Source of the DNA: Amaurobius ferox
Taxonomy: Eukaryota > Arthropoda > Arachnida > Araneae > Amaurobiidae
Reading direction: 5' to 3'
Assembly (NCBI GenBank): GCA_951213105.1
Contig: OX578136.1
Span: forward strand, 159,313,178-159,377,177
Length of the DNA stretch: 64,000 nt
The position numbers and the translations under genes are program-made. The notes below the pieces were generated by a model, which was not told the origin of the DNA, did not search any database, and saw only the letters and a program-made list of their open reading frames with translations. Every line of letters begins with the position of its first letter. Position 1 is the first letter of the stretch. Positions 22,335 through 33,001 of this stretch are shown here, piece after piece.

Positions 22335-22660
22335 ATAGTCTTTGGATACTGGTGCGTCGCCGTTCTGTGGTGGCGCTGGTTGTTTGGTTTATTCCTTTGC
22401 GGGCGGGTCTCTGACTTTCTGGGTGGGCGTTTTGGTCGTCCTCGTCAACGTTCGCCTCCGGGACTGGTGCCGGTTGAACTCACCTGATTGGCGTTGGTCT
22501 GCTGTCCTCTTGGTGAACCGCCCCTGTATAACTGAGTAAGCGGCTCCCATGTCTGGTGGGTTCGGTTGGCCCGTTGATCGGTTTCGTGTTGGGGGTCAAA
22601 TCTTTTCCTGCCCGGGGATCCAAGTTCTCTATACTTTCGGGTGAGTCCTTCCCAGTCTGT
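22335..22660. other. GC-rich island of unknown nature
   Basis: This stretch is much richer in G, C and T than the window average and is not shared with other repeats here. It is preceded by AATATAATAAATAGTC (about 22325), which looks like a combined TATA or poly(A) signal. A solo LTR or a decayed exon are both possible. The frames at 22342-22539 and 22556-22783 have no recognisable domain. Confidence 0.3.
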
Positions 22661-22679
22661 TTACAAGTTTACAAGTTTA

Positions 22680-22914
22680 CAAACCCAGTGGTTAGGGCGG
22701 AGGGATTTCACGCGGACGACCCGAGTCCGATTCCCGCGTCTTTCCAAAATGTCGTCGTGTTACGCGGAGTACGATCACGTTAAGCATATAGGTCCGTAAG
22801 TCCTTTCGAGAGGTAGTAAGGGAAGGATGATACGGTTCCTGTGGATGCCTCCCTCACTGGGTTCTGGTCTGAATTGTGTGGCACTTCCCAGCCGTCAAAA
22901 CATATACTTTACAC
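22680..22914 (+). mobile_element. tRNA-derived SINE, 5' part, split by a hAT element
   Basis: The head (CCCAGTGGTTAGGGCGGAGG, then GAGTCCGATTCCCGC as B box) and the body (GAGTACGATCACGTTAAGCA) belong to the CAA-tailed SINE family. The body stops at CTTTACAC and resumes at 23648, after the hAT insertion. A short TTTACAAG repeat precedes the head. Confidence 0.85.
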
Positions 22915-23647
22915 CAGTGGTCTTCAAACTTCTAAAGCCTTCGGAACCCTACGTTAAAAAAAATTTTTTTTTGAACCCTAGTACAAAAAATATGCCCCGT
23001 AAGCAAAGTGACGTAACAGAAAATCTCGGTGCCACCTCTCCCTCCGCAAAAAAGTTTTGAGGCTACATTTACAAAAACTGGGACTGACCGATACGAAACA
23101 TTTACTGGGACTAACCGATACGAAAAGCAACGCAAAACAAAGAAAGGACAAACAGCAAAATACACGTGTATCAAGAAACATCAACAATCGACAAAGAAGC
23201 CCGAGTGGGGTGATGCCATTGCACGTTAATATACTTCCAGTAGCGCCGTACCGCCACCACGGGGATCGAGGGAAGGTTAAGAAAAACACTGTGATAACTC
23301 AAACAACTTGATTCTCAATCGAATCGTCCATAATTTTGTAAACGGAAAAATTGTCCCGGCTGAAAACTTTGAGCAGCACGAGGAGAATATATTACTAACT
23401 TTACTAGTAATTGGAAGTACTAGTAATCAGTATCTCTATAGCACAGTATAGATATTTTAAAATGTGCATCCGAATTTATGAATTTCATTTTTTAAAAAAA
23501 TTAAATTTAATTATCGAAATTTTTGAATATCAAAAAATTTAATAAAATTGTTATAAAATCTTATAACATAACAGAAATCTAAAATTTTATTAAAAAAGTC
23601 GCGGAACCCCTGAAAACGTTTAACGGAACCCAGTTTGAATATCACTG
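22915..23647. mobile_element. Non-autonomous hAT element
   Basis: The terminal inverted repeats are CAGTGGTCTTCAAACT on the left and the reverse complement of CAGTGATATTCAAACT on the right, followed inward by GGAACCC-type subterminal motifs. The exact 8-bp duplication CTTTACAC lies at 22907-22914 and 23648-23655. CAGTG ends with an 8-bp duplication are diagnostic of the hAT superfamily. The 733-bp element encodes no transposase; the frames inside it show no DDE or BED domain. It is inserted in a SINE and so is younger than it. Confidence 0.9.
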
Positions 23648-23655
23648 CTTTACAC

Positions 23656-23683
23656 CTTCGGGTTTGTCGGATGGTCTGGGTCG
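23656..23683 (+). mobile_element. 3' remainder of the split SINE
   Basis: CTTCGGGTTTGTCGGATGGT and the following CTGGGTC complete the 3' end of the SINE whose 5' part is at 22680-22914. Confidence 0.8.
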
Positions 23684-23685
23684 AA

Positions 23686-23921
23686 AAGGGAGGGCCGGGA
23701 AGTGCCACCCAATTTAGACCTGAACCCTGTGGGAAAGGCATCCACAGGGACCGTGTACATTTTCTTCTACTACCAGCCTCTGGGAAAGACTTACGGATCC
23801 ACATGTTTAACGTGATCGTACTCCGCGCGAACACGGCGACAGTTTGTGCAGAGGCGGGAATTGAACTCGGGTCATTCGAGTGAAATCCCCGGGTGATAAC
23901 CACTGAGCTGTCACGCGCCGC
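23686..23921 (-). mobile_element. tRNA-derived SINE, head and body
   Basis: A minus-strand copy of the CAA-tailed family, with the tRNA-like head at the right (GCGGCGCGTGACAGCTCAGT as A-box side, B box GAGTTCAATTCC) and the body to the left. It abuts the 3' end of the split SINE, so the two are arranged tail to tail. Confidence 0.8.
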
Positions 23922-24289
23922 AAGAATCAGCCTTGCAGGTCATTTGGGGATTCTGGTGTGTATGTTTTTTTTTTCAATTTAGGCAAAGCTCACCCGAAGG
24001 TTTAGAATAATTGAATCGGCGACCTAGAAGTATTGTGTTCATTGAATAATCGAAAAAATACAAATGAAGAGATATATTCCGTAATACAAAGGAGTTTCAC
24101 ATTTTCAACCATTCAGCAATGGAAATCATTTTAAGCATTCAAAGAATTAAGTTGAACACGATCAACCAGAAATTGTTGAGATATAAAATTAAAAAATTAG
24201 AGAAGCATTCAAATAAACGAGTAGAATGGAATTAAATACATGATCAATAAAAGGGATATATATATACAAACGTAAAACTTTTAATAAAG

Positions 24290-24680
24290 ATCGCGTAAGG
24301 TCTGTAAATACTTTTTAAAACCCATCCACTTTCTCGGCCTTCCAGGGGTAAATCGAAAATCCGGCACTACCGGTTTATGTCTAGTGCCCGATGTAACAAG
24401 TGCGCAACTATTCAGCCTTCTAAGTCACAAGGGGCCTCTAGAAGGTCTGGAAAGACATTTATTTAAATATCAATTTTTACGTCCCCTTGGGAAAAATTGA
24501 ATATCCGGCTCTTTTACGCTATGTCCTATGGTCGAGGGTATAAGTGTCAAAGATTCAATCTTCCATGTCATCATGGGGACTTCTTGAGGTTCTGGAAATA
24601 TTTTTAGACAAAAGAAGCATTTTCTTCACTTTTACCGAAAATGCTGCTCCGTTAGGTGATTTACCGTGATCGATAATATA
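24290..24680 (+). repeat. Periodic repeat, family E
   Basis: At least two divergent units of roughly 150-180 bp are visible. Each has a TCGAAAATCCGGC-like phrase, a TGTGCAAnnATTCAGCCTTC phrase, and GGGGACTTCT followed by GGTCTGGAAA. Related units occur at 34340-35330 and 58330-58600. Confidence 0.6.
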
Positions 24681-24804
24681 AGTAGAAATGTGTATTTTCC
24701 GAAAAATTTTCTGGAATTTTTTTTAATTACTTAAACATTACATATAAGTTATTACTCAATATTACATATAATATATTAGTCAATATTACATATAAATTGT
24801 TACA

Positions 24805-26237
24805 TCTATATTTATAAAGAATAAAAGTATGTATGTATATATATGTAAGTATGTATGTATGTATGTATGCATGATCCAACATCATGGGAGAACGGCTGAA
24901 CCGAATTTGATGAAATTTGGTAAGTAGTCTTGAAATAGCCTCACTTAAAATTTAGTCTATGTTTCGAGTTTCTACAGCCAGACGTTCTGGAAATATTAGT
25001 GAAAAACGGAACTTTCGATTGTCTCATCTTCACGGGAGAACAGCTGCACCGAATATAATGACATTTTGTGTGTAGATTTGAAATATACCCCATAAATTTA
25101 GTCCAAGTTTCAAGTTTTTAAGACCAGGGGTTGTTGCAATATTAATGGAAAGAAAACGAAACTTTTTCTAGGAGTTATACTCTCTAACTCCATGATTCTC
25201 AATGAAAAAGGTTGGACATCGTTGGTTTAAAACGTGAAAGGCAATTAAATCTCTTAGTTTTGAGGGAGTTCATTGAATGTATTAGGCACTTTTGAAATGG
25301 CAGATTTGAAATAGGAATTTAAATGGAAACTCTATTACCATGGTTTATTTTTCACAAGCTTACACAACAACGAAAAGTATTAAGAAATCAAAATGGTTAT
25401 TTAATTTTCAACATTTTGCGAGGATTAATGGTTATTTAATTATCAGCATTTTATATCATGACAAGTCATTTGACTCTGCAGTGGCCACCGATGATGCGTT
25501 AATTACCCGCTGGAATATCTGAACTACCTTGAGCCACCTGGAATGCCTTTCATATCTTGAAGTTAAAGAAAGGATCATCAATAATGCTTCTGCGAAATCT
25601 GGACCCACTAAAACTATGCAATGGAACACGACTCTGTGTCAAAAATATTTTACCAAATGCCATAGAAGCCACGGCATTAACGGGAAAGGCAAAAGAAGAG
25701 GACGTATTCATACCTCGCATACCGTTGATACCAACCAACCTACCAATTAGCTTCAAACGAGTCCAGTTCCCAGTTAGACTGGCATTTGCCATGGCCATCA
25801 ACAAAGCTCAAGAACAGACCCTTAACTTTGCAGGCGTGAATTCAGAAAGTTCTTGCTTCTCTCACGGCCAATTGTATGTGGCAAGGTCGAGAGTAGGAAC
25901 TTCACAAAATTTGTATGTATTAGCTCCGAGAGGAAAATCAAAAAATGTGGTTTATAAACAATCATTGCGGCAAAACCTAACAAATTAGGATAATGTCATT
26001 TAATTTGTTGACATTTGCATTGTAGCTTAGTTTTTAAGAGCCATTTTAGTATTCCTCTGAAACTGTCCATATTTCAAACTGTACATATTGACTGTGCATA
26101 AATTGTGGACACCTAAAAATCACATTCCGAGACATTGCCCGGAGAGCTTAGCTGCGAAGGATTCACGGCCCTATGTTCTGGTGTAATTTTTATCAGAGTT
26201 CTGCGTCTTAAATCCAACGCCGGGTAATCGCTACTAG
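24805..26237 (+). mobile_element. Helitron with both termini and a helicase remnant
   Basis: It begins with TC (TCTATATTTATAAAG, preceded by A at 24804) and ends GCTACTAG (26230-26237, followed by T), with a GC-rich CGCCGGG just before the end. This is the canonical Helitron arrangement, inserted between A and T. The 5' part (CGGCTGAACCGAATTTGATG) matches the dimeric Helitron at 11435-14854 in the opposite orientation. It contains the C-terminal end of a Pif1-type helicase. The long Rep/helicase gene is otherwise missing, so the copy is non-autonomous. Confidence 0.85.
25470..25988 (+). pseudogene. Helitron Pif1-type helicase, C-terminal fragment
   Basis: The frame at 25557-25988 reads GSSIMLLRNLDPLKLCNGTR, then FAMAINKAQEQTL (helicase motif V region, normally with AQGQ) and GQLYVARSRVG (motif VI). 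It ends with LYVLAPRGKSKNVVY and a stop at a position typical of the Helitron protein C-terminus. A preceding short frame (to 25522) carries the upstream DDAL segment, joined through frameshifts and a stop near 25520-25560. The Gly to Glu change in motif V and the loss of everything upstream mean it cannot work. It is the coding remnant of the Helitron 24805-26237. Confidence 0.88.
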
Positions 26238-26390
26238 TATAATATATTACTCAATATTACATATAATATATTACTCAAAAGTACATATACTATTACTCAA
26301 ATATTACATATAAGTTAGAACAATATAGCCATTGACTTCTAAAAGTATTTATTTTTATATTACAGCTACAGTCATACATATTTTAAAAAA

Positions 26391-27320
26391 TCTGATGTGG
26401 GCAGCACATGACTTTTCTTATATAATGCAATGAATTTACTACTTTTATAGTAAAAAAAAATGTAGATTATTTTTATAATATACATTTATATTTTTTCCAA
26501 GATATTGAATTTTCGTCAATTAGTCGTTATTTTCTTTGATTTAGCGTTGCTTTTATTCATTTGGCGAGTTTTTCGTTAATTTAGCAACATTTAAAAAGTC
26601 GCCAAGTTGGCGACATTCCACCAAATTCGTCGCCACAATCTCGCCAAGCGTTATGGACGGAGAAATAAGTTATTCTTATAGCAGATAAATGACTATTGGC
26701 GTTCAAATACAAAAGTATTACTCAAAGTACCTTTTTTCATGAATGGAACGAACTAGATCCACAAGAATGATGTCACCAAATTTATCGCATGGTATTACAT
26801 ATGAAAAGTGAACATGTTTCTCAATAGGAAATATATTTTTTTTAATTTTATATGATTTTTTGATAATTTTTTTGAAAAATGTGCAATATCTCAAGAACGG
26901 TTCATGCTAGCTTTCTAAAATCTATGTCAATCGTTTTCTAATGAAAAATTACACAAGAATGCCTATTAGCGTAACTTTATTAGCGGTTTTGATTTTTTGA
27001 CGAATTTTTCAAAATTTCATTCGAAAATTTAGGGAGGTTCTGAATATTCGATTGCATATAAAAACAATAAGCTTCCAGTATTCACGGATTGTAATTTTTG
27101 TACCAAATTTCGTTCGAATCGGTCTATTCGTTTATCAGTTATCGTCTCCAAAGACTCACTAACACACACACACACACACACACACATAGACATCACTTCA
27201 AAAATGTTCTATTCGTGATCAGAGATGCTTGAAACGTGCTTTCCCGTTGAAAACTCAAATTCGAATATTCGACCCCGTCACAGTACTTTCCTTATACATT
27301 ATTGTATATAAGAAAAGTAA
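26391..27320 (+). mobile_element. DINE-like hairpin element, family B
   Basis: It begins TCTGATGTGGGCAGCACATG followed by ACTTTTCTTATATAATG. It then has a region of TTGGCGA/TCGCCAA motifs (26570-26650), a TCAAGAACGG phrase and a CA microsatellite (27160-27186). Its distal hairpin reads TACTTTCCTTATACA and TATATAAGAAAAGTA. The end sequences are inverted relative to the start. There is no coding capacity. Confidence 0.8.
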
Positions 27321-28530
27321 TAACATGGCTAAAAATGTTTAAGTTTAGAATTATATAAAAAAATTTTATACATAAAAAGTTCTTGTACTTGTATATTGCA
27401 GTTAGCCAATGCAATTTAATATTTTCATTAAGTATATGTGCTTTTGTACAGTTATAAACATAACTCTATTTTATCTATAACAATAGATAAAATATTTTTC
27501 TAAATGACAAATTTTAAATCATGCACAAAATAAGTAACAATTAAATGAAGACTTATATATTTAAAATATGCCTGCTTATCAAAGTTCGAAAAAACTTTGG
27601 TAGTAGCTCTATTTTGATGAATCTGGAATGATTTTGTGTTAATAAAATTTTCCTTTACAAGTGGTGGTTTGTTTACTTTAGACATTATACAAACAATTCA
27701 GAATATTGAAATATCGAAATTAGAACCACCTAGAACAGTTGAAAATAATAAAATATCAAAATTTGAATCATCTTTCTAAATAGTAGCTGAAAATATTAAA
27801 ATATCAAAACCATAACTACTCCATTTCAAAAACTAAGAACCTTATCCGAAAAAAATTATATATCTTTATAGAGTTTCCAAAAGGCATCGCATTACTTCTT
27901 ACAATTCACTTTTAGTTTTCAAGATATAAGCATTGCAAACTTAAAAATTGGAAAATTTTCAATCTCCTTGAACTTTACAAAACGATTCTTCGAAACTGTT
28001 TTGTAAGACAAAATGAGCCCAAAACTCGTTGTACAAAAACTTTCAGCTTTTTTTATGTTCCAAATATTAAAATATTAAAAATTTTATATATTCATACTAT
28101 TTATGACAAAATGATTGAAATTGTCTACATTTTTATTTATTAGGTTTGGCAATATAAATATATAAAGTGTTTACATTCTTCGAAACGCTCCAATTTCAGC
28201 CAGTGGAGATATCACAACAATAGATATTAATTGCCTTAAAGAAAATTGTTCAGTTTTCTTTAAACCGAAAAACCACGATTTAAACTAAACAAACAAACAA
28301 AAATTTCACGTTTTATATCAGTCAACCCTACTGTTGATAATCGAAATAAAATATGAAAAACTCGTCTGTATGCCCTTTAGCATGCAAATTACCCAAATAT
28401 TTTGAAAAGAACTCATTTTAAGTGTTATCATCGTGTTTACGGGTTGCAATAAATGTTTCTGTCAAAATAATATACTTTCATACAATTTATGTTTTAATTA
28501 CGGGAAGGACATATTGTTTTCTAGCCATTA
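27321..28530. other. AT-rich sequence, nothing recognised
   Basis: Apart from phrases of the type AAATATCAAAA repeated at about 27705-27810, nothing stands out. The frame at 27500-27685 (minus) has no domain. Confidence 0.4.
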
Positions 28531-28538
28531 TAAAAAAA

Positions 28539-29311
28539 TCTGCTGTGGGCAGCACATGACTTTCCCTGCAGACTTATATCCACGTTCTCCTTATTTTAGT
28601 TAAATTTAATTCACTTTTAATTCAATTTTCGTTCTCATTTGATAACTGGACTTATTTTCAAAGAAGGTGGAGTGGAGAAAATACGAAAAAAGCTAATCTC
28701 GAGAACGGCTAGTCCTAGTGTAATGGGGTTAGTCTTATTCTTTTCTTCGTTAAAAATTACTTATTAAATAAACATTTAATGAATATATTTGAGAATACGT
28801 AGCTTTTTAGTTTAGATTTTGACAATTTTTGCTGGCCATTTTACAAACAAAGACAGGTCATTTTATCCCGAATTGTTACCAAAACTATTAAGCATCAGGG
28901 TGACCTATAGGTGACTCATCTACTGAATTTTGTTAAATTCGGTCCATTAGTTTTTCAGCTAGAGTGGAAACAAACTTTTGCGAGCCATTTCATAAAAAAA
29001 GGAGGGTTCTTTTATCCCGAATCGTACCCAAAACTAATCAGCACAAGACTCGTCCACAAGTGAATTACCTACCAAATTTTGTGAAATTCGGTCCATTAGT
29101 TCTTTAGTTAGAGTGGATACAAAATCTGCACAAACAGACAGACACACACACAGACGTCACGCTAAAAATAGTTTTTTTGTATTCTAGAGGTCTCGAAACA
29201 TGTAGATCCGTCGAAAACTCGAGTTGCGATTTTCGACATTATTCCAATACTTTCCTTATTGGAATCATGTCAAAAGTACTGAAGTACCATATACTGCAGG
29301 GAAAATAAAAA
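28539..29311 (+). mobile_element. Family-A unit 1
   Basis: The most diverged unit of the array. Its terminal hairpin is altered (ACTGAAGTACCATATACTGC before AGGGAAAATAAAA). Confidence 0.75.
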
Positions 29312-30098
29312 TCTAATGTGGGCAGCACATGACTTTCCCTGCAGACTTATATCCACGTTCTCTTTATTTTAATTAAATTTAATTCACTTTTAATTCAATT
29401 TTCGTTCTCGTTTGGTAACTGGACTTATTTTCAAAGGTGGCGTAGAAAAAATACGAAAAAACTAAAATATCTCGAGAACGGTTAGTCCTAGTGTATAGGG
29501 GTTGGTCTTATTCTTTTATTCGTTCAAAATTACGTATAAAACAAGAATTTAATGGATATATTTCAGCATACATAGTTTTTTATTTTAGATTTTGTCGATT
29601 TTTGCAGGCCATTTTGCAAAAAAAAGGCAGGTTATTTTTTTCGAATCCTGCCAAAATCTAATCAGCACCAGGGTGACCCACAAGCGACTTATCTCCCGAA
29701 TTTTGTGAAATTCAGTACATTAGATTCTCAGCCAAATTGGATACACGCTTTTGCGGGCCATTTCACAAAAAAGGCGGGTTCTTTTATCCCGAATCGTACC
29801 CAAAACTAATCAGCACCTGATTCGCCCACAAATGACTTACCTACCAAATTTTATGAAATTCGGTCAATTAGGTTTTTAGTTAGAGTGGATACAAAATCTG
29901 CACAGACAGACAGACGGACATACACACAGACAGACAGACAGACACACAGACACACACACAAACGTCACGCTAAAAATAGTTTTTTCGTATTCTAGAGTTC
30001 TCGAAACGTATAGATCCGTCGAAAACTCGAGTTGCGATTTTCGGCATGATTCCAATACTTTCCCTATACATTACCATGTATTGCAGGGAAAGTAAAAA
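29312..30098 (+). mobile_element. Family-A unit 2
   Basis: Full unit with two internal repeats, an expanded microsatellite (29903-29960) and an intact terminal hairpin at about 30056-30094. Confidence 0.8.
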
Positions 30099-30871
30099 TC
30101 TGATGTGGGCAGCACATGACTTTCCCTGCAGACTTATATTAACGTTCTCTTTATTTTAATTAAATTTATTTCACTTTTAATTCAATTTTCGTTCTCATTC
30201 GGTAACCGGACTTATTTTCAAAGGTGGCGTAGAGAAAATACGGAAAACTAAAATATCTCGAGAACGGCTAGTCCTAGAGTAATATGATTGGTCTTATTCA
30301 TTTCTTCGTTAAAAATTACGTATTAAACGAGCATTTAATGGATATATTTGAGCATACGTAGTTCTTTAGTTTAGATATTGGCGATTTTTGCGGGCCATTT
30401 TGCAAAAAAAGGCGGGTTGTTTTTCTGAATCGTACCAAAATGTAATCAGCGCCAGTGTGACCCACAAAGTGACTCATCTACTGAATTTTGTGAAATTCGG
30501 TCCATTAGTTTTTGAGTTAGAGTGGATACAAACTTTGTCGGGCCATTTCGCAAAAAAAGGCGGGTTCTTTAATCTCGAATCATACCCAAAACTAATCAGT
30601 ACCAGGCTCGCCTACAAGTGACTTACCGACCAAATTTTGTGAAATTCGGTCCATTAGTTTTTCAATTAGAGTGGATACAAAATCTACACAGACAGACAGA
30701 CACACAGACACACAGATAGACAGACACACACACAGACGTCACGCTAAAAATAGTTTTTCGTGTTCTAGAGGTCTCGAAACGTGTAGATCCGTCGAAAACT
30801 CGAGTTACGAGTTTCAGCATGATTCCAATACTTTCCCTATACATTACCATGTATTGCAGGGAAAGTAAAAA
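30099..30871 (+). mobile_element. Family-A unit 3
   Basis: Full unit with two internal repeats and an intact hairpin. Its sequence is closest to unit 4. Confidence 0.8.
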
Positions 30872-31480
30872 TCTGTTGTGGGCAGCACATGACTTTCCCT
30901 GCAGACTTATATTAACGTTCTCTTTATTTTAATGAAATTTATTTCACTTTTAATTCAATTTTCGTTCTCATTCGGTAACCGGACTTATTTTCAAAGGTGG
31001 CATAGAGAAAATACGGAAAACTAAAATATCTCGAGAACGGCTAGTCCTAGTGTAATATGGTTGGTCTTATTATTTTCGTCGTTAAAAATTACGTATTAAA
31101 CGAGTATTTAATGGATATATTTGAGTATACCTAGTTCTTTAGTTTAGATTTTGACAATTTTTGCGGGCCATTTTGCCAGAAAAATCAGGTTATTTTTTTC
31201 CGAATCGTACCAAAATCTTATCAGCTCCAGACTCGCTAACAAGTGACTTACCTACCAAATTTTGTGAAATTCTGTCCATTAGTTTTTTAGTTAGAGTGGA
31301 TACAAAATCTGCACAGACAGACAGACACACAGACATACACACAGACGTCACGCTAAAAATGGTTTTTTCGTATTCTAGAGGTCTGGAAACGTGTAGATCC
31401 GTCAAAAACTCGAGTTGCGATTTTCGACATGATTCCAATACTTTCCCTATACATTACCATGTATTGCAGGGAAAGTAAAA
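30872..31480 (+). mobile_element. Family-A unit 4, with internal deletion
   Basis: About 165 bp shorter than unit 3 because only one copy of the internal duplication is present, as expected from recombination between the two internal repeats. Confidence 0.8.
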
Positions 31481-31585
31481 ATGTGATAAAAATTATGTAA
31501 ATGTGCATAACGAATAGAATGGGTCGCAGACGATTTTTGACACCTTGTACTGATAAAAGGAATTTTTTTTAGTTCACCTATAATT

Positions 31586-31700
<115 letters not shown>

Positions 31701-31744
31701 AACAAAAGAGAATGAAGAAAGAACGACAATGTATTAAAATTTCG

Positions 31745-31815
31745 CCGGGGGGGATTGTGACCCCCACTTTCCGGTTTAGCCAGCTAGATGTCATGACGAC
31801 ACTCCCGGAAGAAGA
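31745..31815 (-). mobile_element. Possible tRNA-like SINE fragment
   Basis: On the minus strand GTCGTCATGACATCTAGCTGG is followed by GGGGGTCACAATCCCCCC, which resembles a tRNA-like A-box region followed by a B-box arm. It lies between two AT microsatellites. I found no convincing target duplication. Confidence 0.3.
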
Positions 31816-31937
31816 TACATTGTTGTAAGCCAAGTACACTATACCAAAACTAAAAATGTAAAAAAAGGTGAAAAACCTATACTGACTATACTACAAAAAC
31901 TGTATCATCAAGTTTCATTACAACAAAGTTTCATTAC

Positions 31938-32002
<65 letters not shown>
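31938..32002. repeat. AT dinucleotide microsatellite
   Basis: Two TA runs separated by AAATATA. Confidence 0.9.
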
Positions 32003-32940
32003 AAGAAACTTTTCTAAAATTAAGTGTACAATTTTAAATAGAACCCAAATTTCTCTATACACAGTGTGAATCTATAATAATAAGAAGAACAATAAATTGT
32101 TCATGTATTAAAAATATATTAAACATATAAAATTATTAAAAATTGTTTACAATACACGGATTTATAATTAAATGGGTGAGTATCATGAGATAAAAGATAC
32201 AATTTGGTGCAACTTGAGTTAAACATATCTGTAGATCTATTAAAACATTAAACGATGTTCCTTCAGAAGAATCACTTGCGAAAACATTCCATATTTTTAC
32301 AAATTTTACAGGCTAAAAAGCTAAAAGAATAGTCTACTAAAAATTTCACCTGCATGTTTTTTTTCAAAATACCTTTTTCTTAAAATAATACCTTGCCGCT
32401 CTTTTCTTCTTCAAAATTAGAAAACTAAGTGATTTGAAACTTCTTCCAAAGTTACTTACTTTTCAAAAATCAGTGTGGAAAGAATGTAACATTTAATTTT
32501 CAAAATAAGTAAAAAAATATAAGCGCAAATTTCCCGGAAAATATAGCTGAGAATTTACCCAAAATTTAATATTTCCGAAAAAAATTTCCGACCCACATCT
32601 CCTTATGAGTGTGCAAAGATTCAATCTTCTAGGCCATGTAGAGGTTTTTTGGTTGTCTTTAAAAACATACACCGGTTAGAGAATTAATATGTAGATTATG
32701 CATGCTAGATTTATGAAATAAATTCAGTGAGCTTTATTAATTTAAATAGTATTATTTTAAATTTGAATATTTTAACACGAATTTTTACAACGTTTCTACC
32801 CGAGCCCAAGTTGTTTGATCTGTAGAGTATTGATTTAGACGTCGCAGCTTTTAGCCCTTCCTTTGAGACGACTTTATATATTTATAAATTATAAATTATA
32901 AATTATTTATATATTTATAAATTATATTTATAAATTATAT
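32003..32940. other. AT-rich sequence, weak family-E trace
   Basis: No gene is seen. A phrase similar to family E (TGCAAAGATTCAATCTTCTA at about 32615) may be a diverged single unit. Confidence 0.35.
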
Positions 32941-32944
32941 TTAT

Positions 32945-33001
32945 ATTTCTCTCTCTCTCTCTCTCCCTCTCTCCCCCCCTCTCTCCTCTCTCTCTCTCTG
33001 C
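32945..33001. repeat. CT-rich microsatellite
   Basis: A run of CT/CCT units on the plus strand. The minus-strand frame ending in Arg/Glu repeats across it is an artefact. Confidence 0.95.

Larger units (their letters stand above)
28539..31480 (+). repeat. Tandem array of four family-A hairpin elements
   Basis: Four head-to-tail units start at 28539, 29312, 30099 and 30872. Each opens with TCTGnTGTGGGCAGCACATG then ACTTTCCCTGCAGAC, and all but the first end with the hairpin CTTTCCCTATACATTACC / ATGTATTGCAGGGAAAG and then TAAAAA. Spacing is 773, 787 and 773 bp; the last unit is 609 bp. Each full unit has an internal direct duplication of about 165 bp (phrase GAAATTCGGTCCATTAG twice) and a CAGA/CACA microsatellite followed by ACGTCACGCTAAAAATAG. 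Confidence 0.88.

Noticed and set aside
28539..31480. CRISPR-like array
   Set aside because: Units are over 600 bp, contiguous and without unique spacers; this is a eukaryotic tandem transposon array.
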